DNA from: an uncultured Actinomycetes bacterium
GTDB taxonomy: Bacteria > Actinomycetota > Actinomycetes > Mycobacteriales > Nakamurellaceae
Assembly (NCBI GenBank): GCA_937926105.1
Contig: CALANS010000182.1
Coordinates: forward strand, 167,343 to 231,342
Direction: 5' to 3'
DNA: 64,000 bases
Position 1 is the stretch's first letter. Each line of letters begins with the position of its first letter. The position numbers and the translations under genes are program-made. Under the pieces are notes generated by a model. It ran no database searches. It saw only the letters and a list, made by a program, of their open reading frames with translations, and was not told the DNA's origin. Shown piece by piece: positions 1 through 10,135 of this stretch.

Positions 1-608
1 GCGCCCCACCAGGATTCGCGCCGCCAGCACCAGCGGTAGCACTAACAGCAGCGTCCACCGCCAGCCAATGGCATGCAGCACCGCCACCGCGGCGGCTGGA
101 CCCACCATGCCCGGCAGGATCCACATCGCGGATGTCAGTGCCAGCAGCCGAATCCGATAGGCCTGCGGGACCGCGGCGATCACCGCTGCCGTCCCGAACA
201 CTCCCAGCAGGCCGCTGCCCAGCGCCGCCGTCAGCCGGCCGAAGGCGAAGACCAGAGCCGTGCCGGCGACGGCCGAGATCACCGCGCCCGCCACCGTTGT
301 CGCCAGCCCGATTGCCAGCACCGGCCGTGGACCGATCCGGCGCAACAGCCGGGCCGCCACCGCCAGCGAGGCGAACAATCCGACCGAGGTGGCCGAGACG
401 ATCAACGGGTACTCGCCGGCGGCGTGCAGCTCCGCGATCACCGGGGGAACCACCGCGGCCGAGACATACACCGTCAGGCCGGCGGAGAATTCCAGCAGCA
501 GCACACCGACCGCCAGCGCCGCGTGCTGTGAGGCGAACAGCTCGCGGACGGTGCGGGTGCGCTCGGGCGGCGGGCCGTCCGCCATGGTCGGCTCGGCGTG
601 GGCGGAGC

Positions 609-612
<4 letters not shown>
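1..612 (-). CDS. MFS transporter, N-terminal 204 residues (cut by window edge)
   Basis: Translating the minus strand from the ATG at 612 gives an open frame that runs off the left edge. The visible 204 residues have a short polar N-terminus followed by alternating hydrophobic stretches. A basic loop (RLLRRIGPRP) follows the second helix, as in the MFS motif A region, and the pattern fits about six transmembrane helices, half of an MFS carrier. The start overlaps the stop of the upstream VOC gene by four bases (ATGA), so it is probably the last gene of a three-gene operon with the RHH and VOC genes. The substrate cannot be told; drug or sugar efflux are both possible. The plus-strand frames here are antisense shadows. 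Confidence 0.8.
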
Positions 613-1420
<808 letters not shown>

Positions 1421-1424
<4 letters not shown>

Positions 1425-1588
1425 CGCTGGTCCTGCCCGGTCAGCGGCCGGCGCACCTCGGCCGTCAGCGCCCGTTCGACGAGCGCCGAGAGGGACAGGT
1501 TCTCGTCGATGGCCCGGTGCTTGACCAGCCGCACCAGCTCGGGCGGCAGGTACACGTTGAACTGCACCTTCGGTGACTGCTCCGGCAT
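1421..1588 (-). CDS. Ribbon-helix-helix (Arc/CopG-type) small DNA-binding protein
   Basis: A 55-residue protein starting at the ATG at 1588 ([18 protein letters not shown]). An N-terminal beta strand (VQFNVYLP) followed by two helices ([20 protein letters not shown]) is the compact RHH fold used by CopG/Arc repressors and many antitoxins. The open frame extends further upstream, but the longer version runs through the intergenic region and has no family support. It heads the operon with the VOC and MFS genes and probably autoregulates it. A toxin partner is not evident, so regulator is preferred over antitoxin. Confidence 0.8.
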
Positions 1589-1596
1589 GGCTATAT

Positions 1597-1604
1597 TGCT
1601 AGCA
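1597..1604. promoter_or_regulatory. Short palindrome upstream of the RHH gene, possible operator
   Basis: TGCTAGCA lies 9 bases before the RHH start codon in an AT-rich patch that is unusual for this GC-rich window. The position suits an autoregulatory RHH operator, but an 8-bp palindrome alone is weak evidence. Confidence 0.3.
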
Positions 1605-1750
1605 TACTCGCAGATTGACTCGCAACGACGGTGATGTTGGAGCGAACGACCGCACGGGGCAAGGGCTGGCCAGGTGCCCCGAAACGCCGCCGGCACCGTC
1701 CCCGACCCTGCCGGTTCGGGCCACCCGCCCGCACCGGCACAATGAGATCC

Positions 1751-3337
1751 ATGCCCGCCGACCCGTCACCGCTCGGCGCCACCATGCCCGACCGCGAGAC
1801 GTTCCGGGCATTGGCCCTGGACAAGGACGCCCCCCGCCGGGTGATCCCGGTGACCCGCAGGCTGCTCGCCGACGCGATCACCCCGGTCGGGCTGTATGCC
1901 ACCCTCGCCGGTGACCGGGCCGGCACCTTCCTGCTGGAATCCGCCGAGCACGGCCGGTCCTGGTCGCGCTGGTCGTTCGTCGGCGCAGCCAGTGGCGGGG
2001 CTCTCACCGAATCCGGCGGCCAGGCCACCTGGCTGGGCACCGTCCCGGCCGGGCTCCCGACCGGCGGAGATCCGCTGGCCGTGCTCGCCGAGACGCTGCG
2101 CGTGCTGCACACCGAACCCCTGGCCGGTCTGCCGCCGCTGACCGGTGGACTGGTCGGCTACCTGGGCTACGACCTGGTGCGGCGCCTGGAGCGGGTCGGC
2201 CAGCGGGATCCCAACGATCCAGCCGGGTCCGCCGGCACCCCGGACGAGATCGGCGCCCCCGAGTTGGTCATGTTGTTGGCCACCGACCTGGCCGCGCTGG
2301 ACCACCACGAGGGCACCGTCACCCTGATCGCGAACGCCATCAACTGGGACGGCAGCGACGCGCGGGTGGACGCCGCCTACGACGACGCGGTGGCTCGGCT
2401 GGACGCCATGGCGCGTGCCCTGGCCCGGCCGGTCGCCCTGCCCGCGGCCAGCTTCGACCGTCCCGTGCCGGTCGCCCGGCGTCGCACGGAGGCGGCCGAC
2501 TACCGTGCCGCCGTGCTCGCCGCGCAGGAGCACATCCGGGCCGGCGACGCGTTCCAAGTGGTGGTGTCGCAACGCTTCGACGCGCAGCTGGACGGTGACG
2601 GCGCCGCCGCGGCATTGCGCATCTACCGGGTACTGCGCGCCACCAACCCCAGCCCGTACATGTACCTGCTGCACCTGCCGGCCCCTGATGGTGAGCCGGT
2701 GTTCGTGGTGGGTTCGTCGCCGGAGGCGCTGGTCACCGTGCACGAAAGAGCGGTGACGATGCATCCGATCGCCGGCACCCGGCCCCGCGGGGCCACCGAG
2801 GAGGACGACACCCTGCTGGCCAAGGACCTGCTTGCCGACTCCAAGGAGCGCAGCGAGCACGTGATGCTGGTCGACCTGGGGCGCAACGATCTCGGTCGGG
2901 TGTGCGCGCCGGGCAGCGTGCAGGTGACGGACTTTTTCACCGTCGAGCGGTACAGCCACGTGATGCACATCGTCTCGACGGTGACGGGCACCCTGGCGCC
3001 GGGCCGCACCGCCCTGGACGCCATCACCTCCTGCTTCCCGGCCGGCACGCTGTCGGGTGCACCCAAACCCCGCGCGCTGCAGATCATCGACGACCTGGAG
3101 CCGGCCCGGCGCGGCCCGTACGGCGGCATCGTCGGGTACCTCGACTTCGCCGGCGATGCGGACACGGCCATCACCATTCGCACCGCCGTACTGCGCGCCG
3201 GGACCGCCCACGTGCAGGCCGGCGCCGGCGTGGTGGCCGACTCGGTGCCGGAGAACGAGGACGCCGAATGCCGGAACAAGGCGGCGGCCGTGCTGGCTGC
3301 GATCGCCGCCGCGAGCACCTGGCGGGCGGTCACATGA
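1751..3337 (+). CDS. trpE: Anthranilate synthase component I
   Basis: Converts chorismate plus ammonia or glutamine to anthranilate, the first committed step of tryptophan synthesis, in the cytoplasm together with a TrpG glutaminase encoded elsewhere. The protein aligns along its length with mycobacterial TrpE. Visible blocks are the Trp-binding N-terminal motif [16 protein letters not shown], the core signatures [29 protein letters not shown] and [15 protein letters not shown], and the C-terminal [15 protein letters not shown]. The frame is open back to 1631, but that segment is Arg/Pro-rich noise; the ATG at 1751 (or 1784) gives a family-length protein. It is first in an operon overlapping the next gene (ATGA). 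I see no Trp-codon leader peptide ahead of it. Confidence 0.96.
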   Translation: MPADPSPLGATMPDRETFRALALDKDAPRRVIPVTRRLLADAITPVGLYATLAGDRAGTFLLESAEHGRSWSRWSFVGAASGGALTESGGQATWLGTVPAGLPTGGDPLAVLAETLRVLHTEPLAGLPPLTGGLVGYLGYDLVRRLERVGQRDPNDPAGSAGTPDEIGAPELVMLLATDLAALDHHEGTVTLIANAINWDGSDARVDAAYDDAVARLDAMARALARPVALPAASFDRPVPVARRRTEAADYRAAVLAAQEHIRAGDAFQVVVSQRFDAQLDGDGAAAALRIYRVLRATNPSPYMYLLHLPAPDGEPVFVVGSSPEALVTVHERAVTMHPIAGTRPRGATEEDDTLLAKDLLADSKERSEHVMLVDLGRNDLGRVCAPGSVQVTDFFTVERYSHVMHIVSTVTGTLAPGRTALDAITSCFPAGTLSGAPKPRALQIIDDLEPARRGPYGGIVGYLDFAGDADTAITIRTAVLRAGTAHVQAGAGVVADSVPENEDAECRNKAAAVLAAIAAASTWRAVT

Positions 3338-4200
3338 CCGGAGCCCCGGGCGGACCGGTCCGGCCGGACGCCGCCAGAACCGGCCGGCGCGGTGGTTCCA
3401 GCGGGAGCCGCCGGCTGGCGCTGCTGGTGGTCGCCGCGCTGGCCGGCGCCGGCTGCTGCGCCGGCGCGTCCGGCCTGACCTGGTGGGCACGCGAGTACCA
3501 TGATGCGCTCACCGGTCAGATCCGCATGGCGGCGTCCGGATCGGCGCTGCTCGGGGAGCTGGTCCCGGTCGCTCTGGTGGCGCTGGCCGGGCTCGGGGCG
3601 ATGTTCGCCAGCCGCGGGCCGGTGCGCCGCGCCGTCGGGGTGCTGGTGGCACTGGGCGGGCTGCTGGTGGTGATCCGGGCCTGCCTGGCAACGACGACGG
3701 CGCCCGACGGGCTGCTCGCCGCGCAGCTCCAGCGCCCGGCCACGCCCGCCGGCCCGGCGGAGTTGGTGGTGGCCGGCCCGACCCTCGCGATCGCGGGCGG
3801 GGCGCTGATCGTGCTGGCCGGGCTGCTGGTGTCGACCGGTGCCGACCGGGCCCGCCGGATGGGGTCCGCCTACGACGCTCCCGCTCAGCGCCGCGAGCGG
3901 GCGCTGCACCATGCGCGAGCTCAGCAGGGGCCCGGACCGGTGGATCCGGGCGAGTGGTGGCGCGCGCTGGATGCCGGTGCCGACCCCACCGCTGCGACGG
4001 TCTCCGCCGAAGAAACCGACATCGCCCCGGTGGCCGGCTCCGCACCCGGTCACGAAGGCACAGCCGGGACCGATACCATAGGCCCGCCCGACGGGCCAGA
4101 CGACGCGACCGCCGGCCGCCCCGATCCCATCGATCGCCTCGGCCATCGCGACGCCCCGGCCCGATCCCGCCAGGCGCCGAATGAGGAGACCACCGGGTGA
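3334..4200 (+). CDS. Trp-operon-associated membrane protein (TIGR02234-like)
   Basis: A 288-residue membrane protein that starts inside the trpE stop codon (ATGA) and overlaps trpC (GTGA). Four hydrophobic segments are visible at roughly residues 28-50, 70-90, 96-115 and 150-170. The second segment is preceded by the polar loop [17 protein letters not shown] long acidic, disordered tail of about 110 residues follows. A conserved membrane protein of unknown function sits at this exact place between trpE and trpC in many actinobacteria (Rv1610 in M. tuberculosis). A role in tryptophan handling is inferred only from conserved position. Confidence 0.85.
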   Translation: MTGAPGGPVRPDAARTGRRGGSSGSRRLALLVVAALAGAGCCAGASGLTWWAREYHDALTGQIRMAASGSALLGELVPVALVALAGLGAMFASRGPVRRAVGVLVALGGLLVVIRACLATTTAPDGLLAAQLQRPATPAGPAELVVAGPTLAIAGGALIVLAGLLVSTGADRARRMGSAYDAPAQRRERALHHARAQQGPGPVDPGEWWRALDAGADPTAATVSAEETDIAPVAGSAPGHEGTAGTDTIGPPDGPDDATAGRPDPIDRLGHRDAPARSRQAPNEETTG

Positions 4201-5006
4201 GTGTGCTGCAAGCCATCCTCGACGGTGTCCGCGACGACCTCGCCGTCCGCGAGGCGGCGGTGCCGCTGGTCGAGATGAAGGCGCGCGCCCGGGATGCGGC
4301 ACCGCCGCTGGCTGCACTCGATGCGCTGCGCGCCCCCGGGGTGGGGGTGATCGCGGAGGTCAAGCGACGCAGTCCCAGCCGCGGTGCGCTGGCCGACATC
4401 GCCGATCCCGCCAAGCTTGCCGCGACCTACGCGGACGGTGGCGCCCGTGCCATCTCGGTGCTCACCGAACGCCGGCAGTTCGGCGGCAGCCTGGACGACC
4501 TGACCGCGGTGCGCCTGGCGGTGGACATCCCGGTGCTGCGCAAGGACTTCATCATCAGCCCGTACCAGGTGCATGAGGCGCGGGCGTACGGCGCCGACCT
4601 GGTGCTGTTGATCGTCGCGGCCCTCGAGCAGAACGTGCTGCACGGCCTGCTGGAGCGAGTCGAGTCCCTGGGGATGACGGCCCTCGTCGAGGTGCACACC
4701 GAGGCCGAGGCGAGCCGAGCGCTGCAGGCCGGTGCGACCGTGATCGGCATCAATGCCCGCAACCTGGCCACCTTCGAGATCGACCGCGAGGCGTTCGGCA
4801 GGATCGCGCCCGGCCTGCCCAGCGGCATCGTGACCGTCGCCGAATCTGGTGTGCGCGGCCCCTCCGACCTGCTCGCCTATGCCGGCGCCGGAGCGGACGC
4901 CGTGCTGGTGGGGGAGGGCCTGGTGACCAGCGGGGATCCGCGCAGCGCCGTCTCGGATCTCGTCACCGCCGGTTCGCACCCGGCCTGCCCCCGCCCCGGT
5001 CACTGA
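4197..5006 (+). CDS. trpC: Indole-3-glycerol-phosphate synthase
   Basis: Catalyses ring closure of carboxyphenylaminodeoxyribulose phosphate to indole-3-glycerol phosphate. At 269 residues it has the normal single-domain TrpC length. TIM-barrel active-site motifs are clear: [13 protein letters not shown] (catalytic Lys), [18 protein letters not shown] (catalytic Lys), [10 protein letters not shown] (catalytic Glu), [10 protein letters not shown] and the phosphate-binding VAESGV and [11 protein letters not shown]. The GTG start at 4197 overlaps the previous stop (GTGA), implying translational coupling. There is no fused TrpF; in this phylum PriA usually supplies that activity. Confidence 0.97.
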   Translation: MSVLQAILDGVRDDLAVREAAVPLVEMKARARDAAPPLAALDALRAPGVGVIAEVKRRSPSRGALADIADPAKLAATYADGGARAISVLTERRQFGGSLDDLTAVRLAVDIPVLRKDFIISPYQVHEARAYGADLVLLIVAALEQNVLHGLLERVESLGMTALVEVHTEAEASRALQAGATVIGINARNLATFEIDREAFGRIAPGLPSGIVTVAESGVRGPSDLLAYAGAGADAVLVGEGLVTSGDPRSAVSDLVTAGSHPACPRPGH

Positions 5007-5040
5007 GCACGGGTGACCGCGTCCAGGTGATGTCCAGGTG

Positions 5041-6390
5041 ATGAAGCCCCCGGCGAACGACCGCCCCGCGCCCGCCGACACCGGGGCGCCCTGTCTGGCG
5101 ACCCCGATCGCAGCGACCGAGCCGTTCCCCCGCCCGTCGGACGGGCTGGCCGACACCCCGCACGACCCGGATACCCGCGGCTACTACGGCTCGATGGGTG
5201 GCCGTTGGCTGCCGGAGGCGCTGGTCGCCGTGCTCGACGAGGTGGCTGCCGACTACGACAAGGCCCGCCGCGACCCGGCCTTCCTCGCCGAGCTCGACCG
5301 GCTCGCCGCCGACTATGCGGGCCGGCCGAGCCCGCTGACCGACGCCCGCCGGCTGACCGAGCAGGTCGGCGGAGCCCGGTTCCTGCTCAAGCGCGAGGAT
5401 CTCAACCACACCGGCAGTCACAAGATCAACAACGTGCTCGGCCAGGCGCTGCTGACCTCGCGCACCGGCCGGAGCAGGATCATCGCCGAGACTGGTGCCG
5501 GCCAGCACGGCGTCGCGACCGCCACCGCCGCCGCGCTGTTCGGGTTGCGCTGCACCATCTACATGGGCGAGGTGGACGTGCGCCGGCAGGCGCTGAACGT
5601 CGCGCGGATGCGGCTGCTGGGCGCCGAGGTGATCTCGGTGACGGACGGATCGGCGACCCTCAAGGACGCCATCAACGAAGCGTTCCGGGATTGGGTGACG
5701 AACGTCGCCGACACGATGTACGTGTTCGGCACCGCGGCCGGGCCCCATCCGTACCCGTTGATGGTGCGGGACTTTCAGCGGATCATCTCCCTGGAGTCGC
5801 GCCGTCAGGTGCTGGATGCGACCGGCCGGTTGCCGGACGCCGTGGTCGCCTGCGTGGGCGGCGGATCCAACGCGATCGGCAGCTTCCACGCCTACCTGGA
5901 CGACCCGGGCGTACGGCTGGTGGGCTGTGAGGCGGGCGGTGACGGAGTCGTGACGGGTCGGCACGCGGCGACGATCACCGGCGGCACCGTCGGGGTGCTG
6001 CACGGCGCCCGCTCGTACCTGCTGCAGGACGCCGACGGCCAGGTGATCGAGTCGCACTCTATTTCGGCCGGGCTGGATTACCCCGGGGTGGGGCCGGAGC
6101 ACGCACACCTGGCCGAGATCGGCCGGGCCGAGTATCGGGCGGTGACGGATACTGCGGCGATGGACGCGTTCGCGCTGCTGAGCCGCACCGAGGGCATCAT
6201 CCCGGCGATCGAGTCGGCGCACGCCGTCGCGGGAGCGCTGGACGTCGCTCGTGAGGTCGGTCCCGGCGGGTCGGTGCTGGTGACCATCTCCGGACGCGGC
6301 GACAAGGACATGGAAACCGCGATGGACTACTTCGGGCTGAACGCCGCGACGGGCGCCGCCACCGCCGCCGACCCCGGGGGCCCGGCGTGA
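5041..6390 (+). CDS. trpB: Tryptophan synthase beta subunit
   Basis: PLP enzyme joining indole and serine to make tryptophan in an alpha2-beta2 complex with TrpA. The PLP lysine lies in [13 protein letters not shown]; the ammonium-channel and substrate loop [12 protein letters not shown] and the phosphate-binding [10 protein letters not shown] are intact. It has 449 residues, including a roughly 35-residue non-conserved N-terminal extension before the usual [15 protein letters not shown] start block. ATG 5041 (or GTG 5038) lies just after a tandem copy of GTCCAGGTGAT (5021-5031 and 5032-5042). The first copy contains AGGTGAT, a match to the 16S rRNA 3' end, about 9 bases upstream. The gene overlaps trpA (GTGA). 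Confidence 0.97.
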   Translation: MKPPANDRPAPADTGAPCLATPIAATEPFPRPSDGLADTPHDPDTRGYYGSMGGRWLPEALVAVLDEVAADYDKARRDPAFLAELDRLAADYAGRPSPLTDARRLTEQVGGARFLLKREDLNHTGSHKINNVLGQALLTSRTGRSRIIAETGAGQHGVATATAAALFGLRCTIYMGEVDVRRQALNVARMRLLGAEVISVTDGSATLKDAINEAFRDWVTNVADTMYVFGTAAGPHPYPLMVRDFQRIISLESRRQVLDATGRLPDAVVACVGGGSNAIGSFHAYLDDPGVRLVGCEAGGDGVVTGRHAATITGGTVGVLHGARSYLLQDADGQVIESHSISAGLDYPGVGPEHAHLAEIGRAEYRAVTDTAAMDAFALLSRTEGIIPAIESAHAVAGALDVAREVGPGGSVLVTISGRGDKDMETAMDYFGLNAATGAATAADPGGPA

Positions 6391-7244
6391 CGGCCGCGGT
6401 GCTGGAGCAGATGTTCGCCCGCGCGCGGGGCGAGCGGCGCGCTGCCCTGGTGGGGTACCTGCCAGCCGGCTACCCCGACCTGGCGGGTAGCGCGGCCCTG
6501 TTTGATGCGCTCATCGACGGCGGCTGCGACGGGATCGAGATCGGGCTGCCGTTCTCCGACCCGGTGATCGACGGTCCCGTGGTGGCCAGCGCGCAGCGGG
6601 CAGCGCTGGCCGCCGGGTTCCGCACCCGCGACGTGTTCGCGCTGATCGAGCGGATCGCCGCGCGGGGCGTGGTCCCGGTGGTGATGAGCTACATCAACCC
6701 GGTGCTGGCGTACGGCGTGGACGCCTTCGCGCGCGATCTGGCGCAGGCCGGCGGCGCCGGGATGATCACCCCGGACCTGATCGTCGACGAAGCGGCGCCG
6801 TGGCTGGCGGCGGCGGGCCGGCACGACCTGGCGCCGATCTTCCTGGTGGCCCCGTCGTCGCCGACGGAGCGCATCGCGCGCACCGTCGCCGCCTGCCGCG
6901 GGTTCGTCTACGCCGCCGCGGTGATGGGCACCACCGGGGTGCGGGACACCGTGTCCACCGGGACGCCGGCGCTGGTCGCGCGCTGCCGGGAGCGCACGAC
7001 GCTGCCGATCGGCGTCGGTCTCGGGGTGCGCACCGGCGAGCAGGCCGCGCAGATCGCGTCGTTCGCTGATGCCGTCATCGTCGGGTCGGCGCTGGTGGCG
7101 GCGGCCTCCGGGCCCAACCATGTCCCGGGCACCGTCCCGCGTGGTGACCATGCCGGCGCCCGTGCGGTGGCGGCGCTGGCCGGCGAACTGGCCGCCGGGG
7201 TGCGACGCAGCCCGGCGGACCCGTCAGGATCTGGAGCCTCGTGA
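6387..7244 (+). CDS. trpA: Tryptophan synthase alpha subunit
   Basis: Cleaves indole-3-glycerol phosphate to indole, which is channelled to TrpB. The 285-residue TIM barrel carries the catalytic Glu in [16 protein letters not shown], the catalytic Asp region in TPDLIVDEA, and the substrate loops [12 protein letters not shown] and [13 protein letters not shown], ending in [12 protein letters not shown] and VIVGSALV for phosphate binding. GTG start at 6387 overlaps the trpB stop; the trpA stop in turn overlaps the lgt start. The whole run trpE to lgt is therefore likely one transcript. Confidence 0.97.
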   Translation: MTAAVLEQMFARARGERRAALVGYLPAGYPDLAGSAALFDALIDGGCDGIEIGLPFSDPVIDGPVVASAQRAALAAGFRTRDVFALIERIAARGVVPVVMSYINPVLAYGVDAFARDLAQAGGAGMITPDLIVDEAAPWLAAAGRHDLAPIFLVAPSSPTERIARTVAACRGFVYAAAVMGTTGVRDTVSTGTPALVARCRERTTLPIGVGLGVRTGEQAAQIASFADAVIVGSALVAAASGPNHVPGTVPRGDHAGARAVAALAGELAAGVRRSPADPSGSGAS

Positions 7245-8431
7245 CCATGCCGTTCGCCCTGCCGACGTCCCTGACCATGCCGATGGACATCCCGTCGCCG
7301 CCGCGCGGCGTCTGGGAACTCGGTCCGCTGCCGATCCGCGCCTACGCGGTCTTCATTATCGTCGGCATCCTGGTGGCCGGGTACTGGGGCAACCGGCGGC
7401 TGGTGGCCCGCGGCGGCCGGCCCGGCGCCATCACCGACCTGGCCGTCTGGATGGTGCCGTTCGGCCTGATCGGTGGGCGGATCTACCACCTGATCACCGA
7501 TCCCGAGCTGTATTTCACCGCCGGCAAGAACCCGTGGAACGCGTTCGCCATCTGGAACGGTGGGCTGGGCATCTGGGGCGCCATCGCCCTGGGCGCGGTG
7601 GGCGCCTACATCGGTGCTCGCCGGCACAAGATCCCGTTGGGTGCGGTCGCCGACGCGCTGGCGCCCGGCATCGTGCTGGCCCAGGGCATCGGCCGGCTGG
7701 GCAACTATTTCAACCAGGAGCTGTTCGGCTCGCCCACCACGGTGCCCTGGGCCCTGCAGGTCTTCCTGCGCACCCCGGACGGAGTGGCGGGGACGGCCGC
7801 CCAGTGCGGCACCGGGGAGTTCCCCACCGAGTGGATCAAGTCGTCCTCCGACATCTTGTGCGGCACCTACCATCCGACGTTCCTGTACGAGCTGGTGTGG
7901 GACGTGCTGGTGGCGCTGCTGGTGGTGTGGGCGGACCGCTGGTTCCGGCTGGGCCACGGGCGGGCGTTCGCCCTCTATGTCGCCGGCTACTGCGCCGGCC
8001 GGGGCTGGATCGAGATGCTGCGCATCGACCACGCCAATCACATCCTGGGCCTGCGGGTCAACGTATTCGTCTCGGTCGCGGTGTTCCTGGCCGCCGTGAT
8101 CTACCTGATCGCCACCCGACGGTTGCGCCGCGAGGATCCGGCGACCGTATACGGCATCGTGCCGGGCCGCCGCGGCGCATCGGCGGCGCGCGCTCGCGGT
8201 GAACCCGACGCCGCCGACGACGAGAATCCTGCTGAGGACGTCGCGGCAGGCGACGAGGGATCGAGCGGTGACGGGGCACCGGACGGTGATGTCGATCCGG
8301 GGGAGCCGGCCGCGACCAATGTGGCGGACCGGCGTGGCGATCGCTCGCGTTCCTACGATCGATCAGACGATGGCCTCGACTCCGCTGACCATCTACCCGA
8401 CGACATGGGAGAGGATCAGGTGCGTCCGTAG
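7241..8431 (+). CDS. lgt: Prolipoprotein diacylglyceryl transferase
   Basis: Transfers diacylglycerol from phosphatidylglycerol to the lipobox cysteine of prolipoproteins, an inner-membrane reaction. Seven or so membrane segments are visible, with the family motifs WNGGLGIWGA and GRLGNYFNQELFG (the arginine essential in E. coli Lgt). GTG 7241 overlaps trpA; a second in-frame ATG lies six bases on. The C-terminal 110 residues after the last helix are an acidic, hydrophilic extension (many Asp, Glu, Arg), common in actinobacterial Lgt and dispensable in appearance. Position after trpA is conserved in actinobacteria. Likely clients in this window are the lipoproteins at 24518, 46733 and 56501. 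Confidence 0.95.
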   Translation: MTMPFALPTSLTMPMDIPSPPRGVWELGPLPIRAYAVFIIVGILVAGYWGNRRLVARGGRPGAITDLAVWMVPFGLIGGRIYHLITDPELYFTAGKNPWNAFAIWNGGLGIWGAIALGAVGAYIGARRHKIPLGAVADALAPGIVLAQGIGRLGNYFNQELFGSPTTVPWALQVFLRTPDGVAGTAAQCGTGEFPTEWIKSSSDILCGTYHPTFLYELVWDVLVALLVVWADRWFRLGHGRAFALYVAGYCAGRGWIEMLRIDHANHILGLRVNVFVSVAVFLAAVIYLIATRRLRREDPATVYGIVPGRRGASAARARGEPDAADDENPAEDVAAGDEGSSGDGAPDGDVDPGEPAATNVADRRGDRSRSYDRSDDGLDSADHLPDDMGEDQVRP

Positions 8432-8533
8432 CGGACTCAATCCGCGAATCGGGCACAAGTTTTTGCCAGAATCGGTGGCACAATATCGCACCCTGCCTTG
8501 CGCGAGCATGGGCGATGTGTCGGTGTTGGCCGG

Positions 8534-8539
8534 TATCCT
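8534..8539 (+). promoter_or_regulatory. Predicted -10 box for a leaderless DUF262 transcript
   Basis: TATCCT ends six bases before the GTG at 8546, the spacing expected when transcription starts at the start codon. It lies in an AT-richer stretch after lgt, so the DUF262-HipA pair probably has its own promoter rather than depending on the trp operon. No convincing -35 box is visible. Confidence 0.5.
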
Positions 8540-8545
8540 GAGGCC

Positions 8546-10135
8546 GTGCAACAACTCAGCCGGATGAAGCAGACGAGCTCGACGACCTTTGGGCCGGGCG
8601 AGATTGTTCGGATTGCGCTGGAGGGGCGATTACGCATTCCCCGATTCCAGCGGTCGTTCGTGTGGGACAGCGGAAACATTGCGGACCTGTTCGACAGCAT
8701 GTGGAAGGGGTACCCGGTTGGCACCCTATTGCTCTGGCGGCAATCGGCACCACCGGCCGAACTTCAATTCGGTTCTGTGAGAGTCAGTGCCCCGTCGGCG
8801 GACGACGCGCTGGTGGTCGTTGATGGACAGCAGCGGTTGACAACGCTCGTGGCCGCGTTGGCCCCTGAGGTGGGACAGCCGCGGGATCCGCGGTTTGAAG
8901 TGTGGTTCGATCTGCGCACCGGTAGCTTCTCGCACGCCGGGCGGCGTGACGTTCCGCAGTACTGGCTGCCGGTTCGGGTAACCCTGGAGAGCCGCACTCT
9001 GTTGGCCTGGTTGAGGGATCACGAGGCAGACCTCGAGCCGGATGAATTGGACCGCGCGGACGCGATGGCCGGGTCGCTACGCGACTATAAAATACCGGCT
9101 TACGTCATTGAACAGGACGACGAAGCCCTGTTAAGGGACGTGTTCGATCGAGTGAATTCGGCCGGCAGACCGATCAATCGTGCCCAGGTTTTCCACGCAT
9201 TGTTTGGCGGGGAGAGCGAATATGCGAGTTCGGCAGCGGTCATTGAGAAACTCCGCGGCAGGGGATTCGGCGATCTGGATGAGCAGCGCGTCGTTCAGAG
9301 TCTTCTCGCGATACGTGGCGGCAACGTGGGGCGTGACCTGCACGGGGAGTTCTCATCACAGGAGGATCCAGCGGAGTGGTTCGATCTGACGGCCCAAGCG
9401 CTCTCCCGTGCCCTTCGACTATTGCAGCACATGGGGGTGCCGCACGTCGAACTTGTGCCGTCAGCGTTCCCCTTTCCGGTTCTTGCCGCCTTTTACCACA
9501 TGCATCCTCAGCCCGCGCCATCCAACGAGCGACTCCTCGAACGCTGGATCTGGCGCGGATGGGCACACGGCTACGGCCGGGCCGGCCAGACCCCGGCATT
9601 GCGACAGGCCGTGCGCGCGGTCAACCCGGGCAGGGTGTCTCCGGCCGACGCCCCGAGCGAGTTCGAAGCCGTTTCTGCCCTGCTTGGGCAGGTCCCGGAT
9701 ACGGCGCCCCACACGCAGTTGACGGGATTTAATGCTAGCTCCGCAGCGAGCCGACTTGCGATGCTCGCGCTGGCCGAACTCGGACCGCGGCGACCGAACG
9801 GGGATCCGCTGGACCTTCCGGAGCTCTTCTCCAGGAGCGGGGCCAAGGCGATAGCGGTACTCGCTGTGGGCCGAGGGTCCGATCTCGGCTCGCGTGCACT
9901 GTGGGATCCGGAAGACCGCGCCCCCACCGGGGACGAGGACCCTGATGTGCTGGCCAGCCATGTCATCGACGATGGGGCTGCTGCCGCGCTCCGGCGTCGT
10001 GATGTCGAGGGCTTCGTCACTCATCGAGGACGCCTTCTACAGAACACGGTTGATCGCTTCCTCGAACGGAAGCTGGAACTCGGCGATCGGGCCATTCCTC
10101 CGTTGGAGGACCTCTGGGTTCCGGATCCGGCATGA
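8546..10135 (+). CDS. DUF262 (GmrS-like, ParB/Srx-fold) protein
   Basis: The N-terminal part shows the DUF262 signatures IPRFQRSFVWD (about residues 31-41) and VVVDGQQRLTTL (about 90-101), then VFDRVNSAGRPINRAQVF, the family's conserved helix. DGQQR is the nucleotide-binding/catalytic motif of the ParB/Srx superfamily found in GmrS of the type IV GmrSD restriction system, DndB-like and other defence proteins. There is no HNH (DUF1524/GmrD) domain; the C-terminal 300 residues are unrecognised. GTG 8546 is chosen for its leaderless -10 box; TTG 8498 and ATG 8564 are alternatives. The next gene starts inside this stop codon (ATGA). Synonymous positions look more AT-rich than those of lgt and gltB, suggesting transfer. 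It could act as a nucleotide-sensing or nucleic-acid-cutting component. Confidence 0.85.
   Translation: MQQLSRMKQTSSTTFGPGEIVRIALEGRLRIPRFQRSFVWDSGNIADLFDSMWKGYPVGTLLLWRQSAPPAELQFGSVRVSAPSADDALVVVDGQQRLTTLVAALAPEVGQPRDPRFEVWFDLRTGSFSHAGRRDVPQYWLPVRVTLESRTLLAWLRDHEADLEPDELDRADAMAGSLRDYKIPAYVIEQDDEALLRDVFDRVNSAGRPINRAQVFHALFGGESEYASSAAVIEKLRGRGFGDLDEQRVVQSLLAIRGGNVGRDLHGEFSSQEDPAEWFDLTAQALSRALRLLQHMGVPHVELVPSAFPFPVLAAFYHMHPQPAPSNERLLERWIWRGWAHGYGRAGQTPALRQAVRAVNPGRVSPADAPSEFEAVSALLGQVPDTAPHTQLTGFNASSAASRLAMLALAELGPRRPNGDPLDLPELFSRSGAKAIAVLAVGRGSDLGSRALWDPEDRAPTGDEDPDVLASHVIDDGAAAALRRRDVEGFVTHRGRLLQNTVDRFLERKLELGDRAIPPLEDLWVPDPA

Noticed and set aside
1631..1750. Extended N-terminus of trpE and a possible Trp leader peptide
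   Set aside because: The extension has no family similarity. I found no short frame with clustered Trp codons followed by alternative hairpins, so attenuation is not supported.
8546..10135. Complete GmrSD type IV restriction enzyme
   Set aside because: The GmrD-type HNH domain (DUF1524) is not visible in this protein or beside it.
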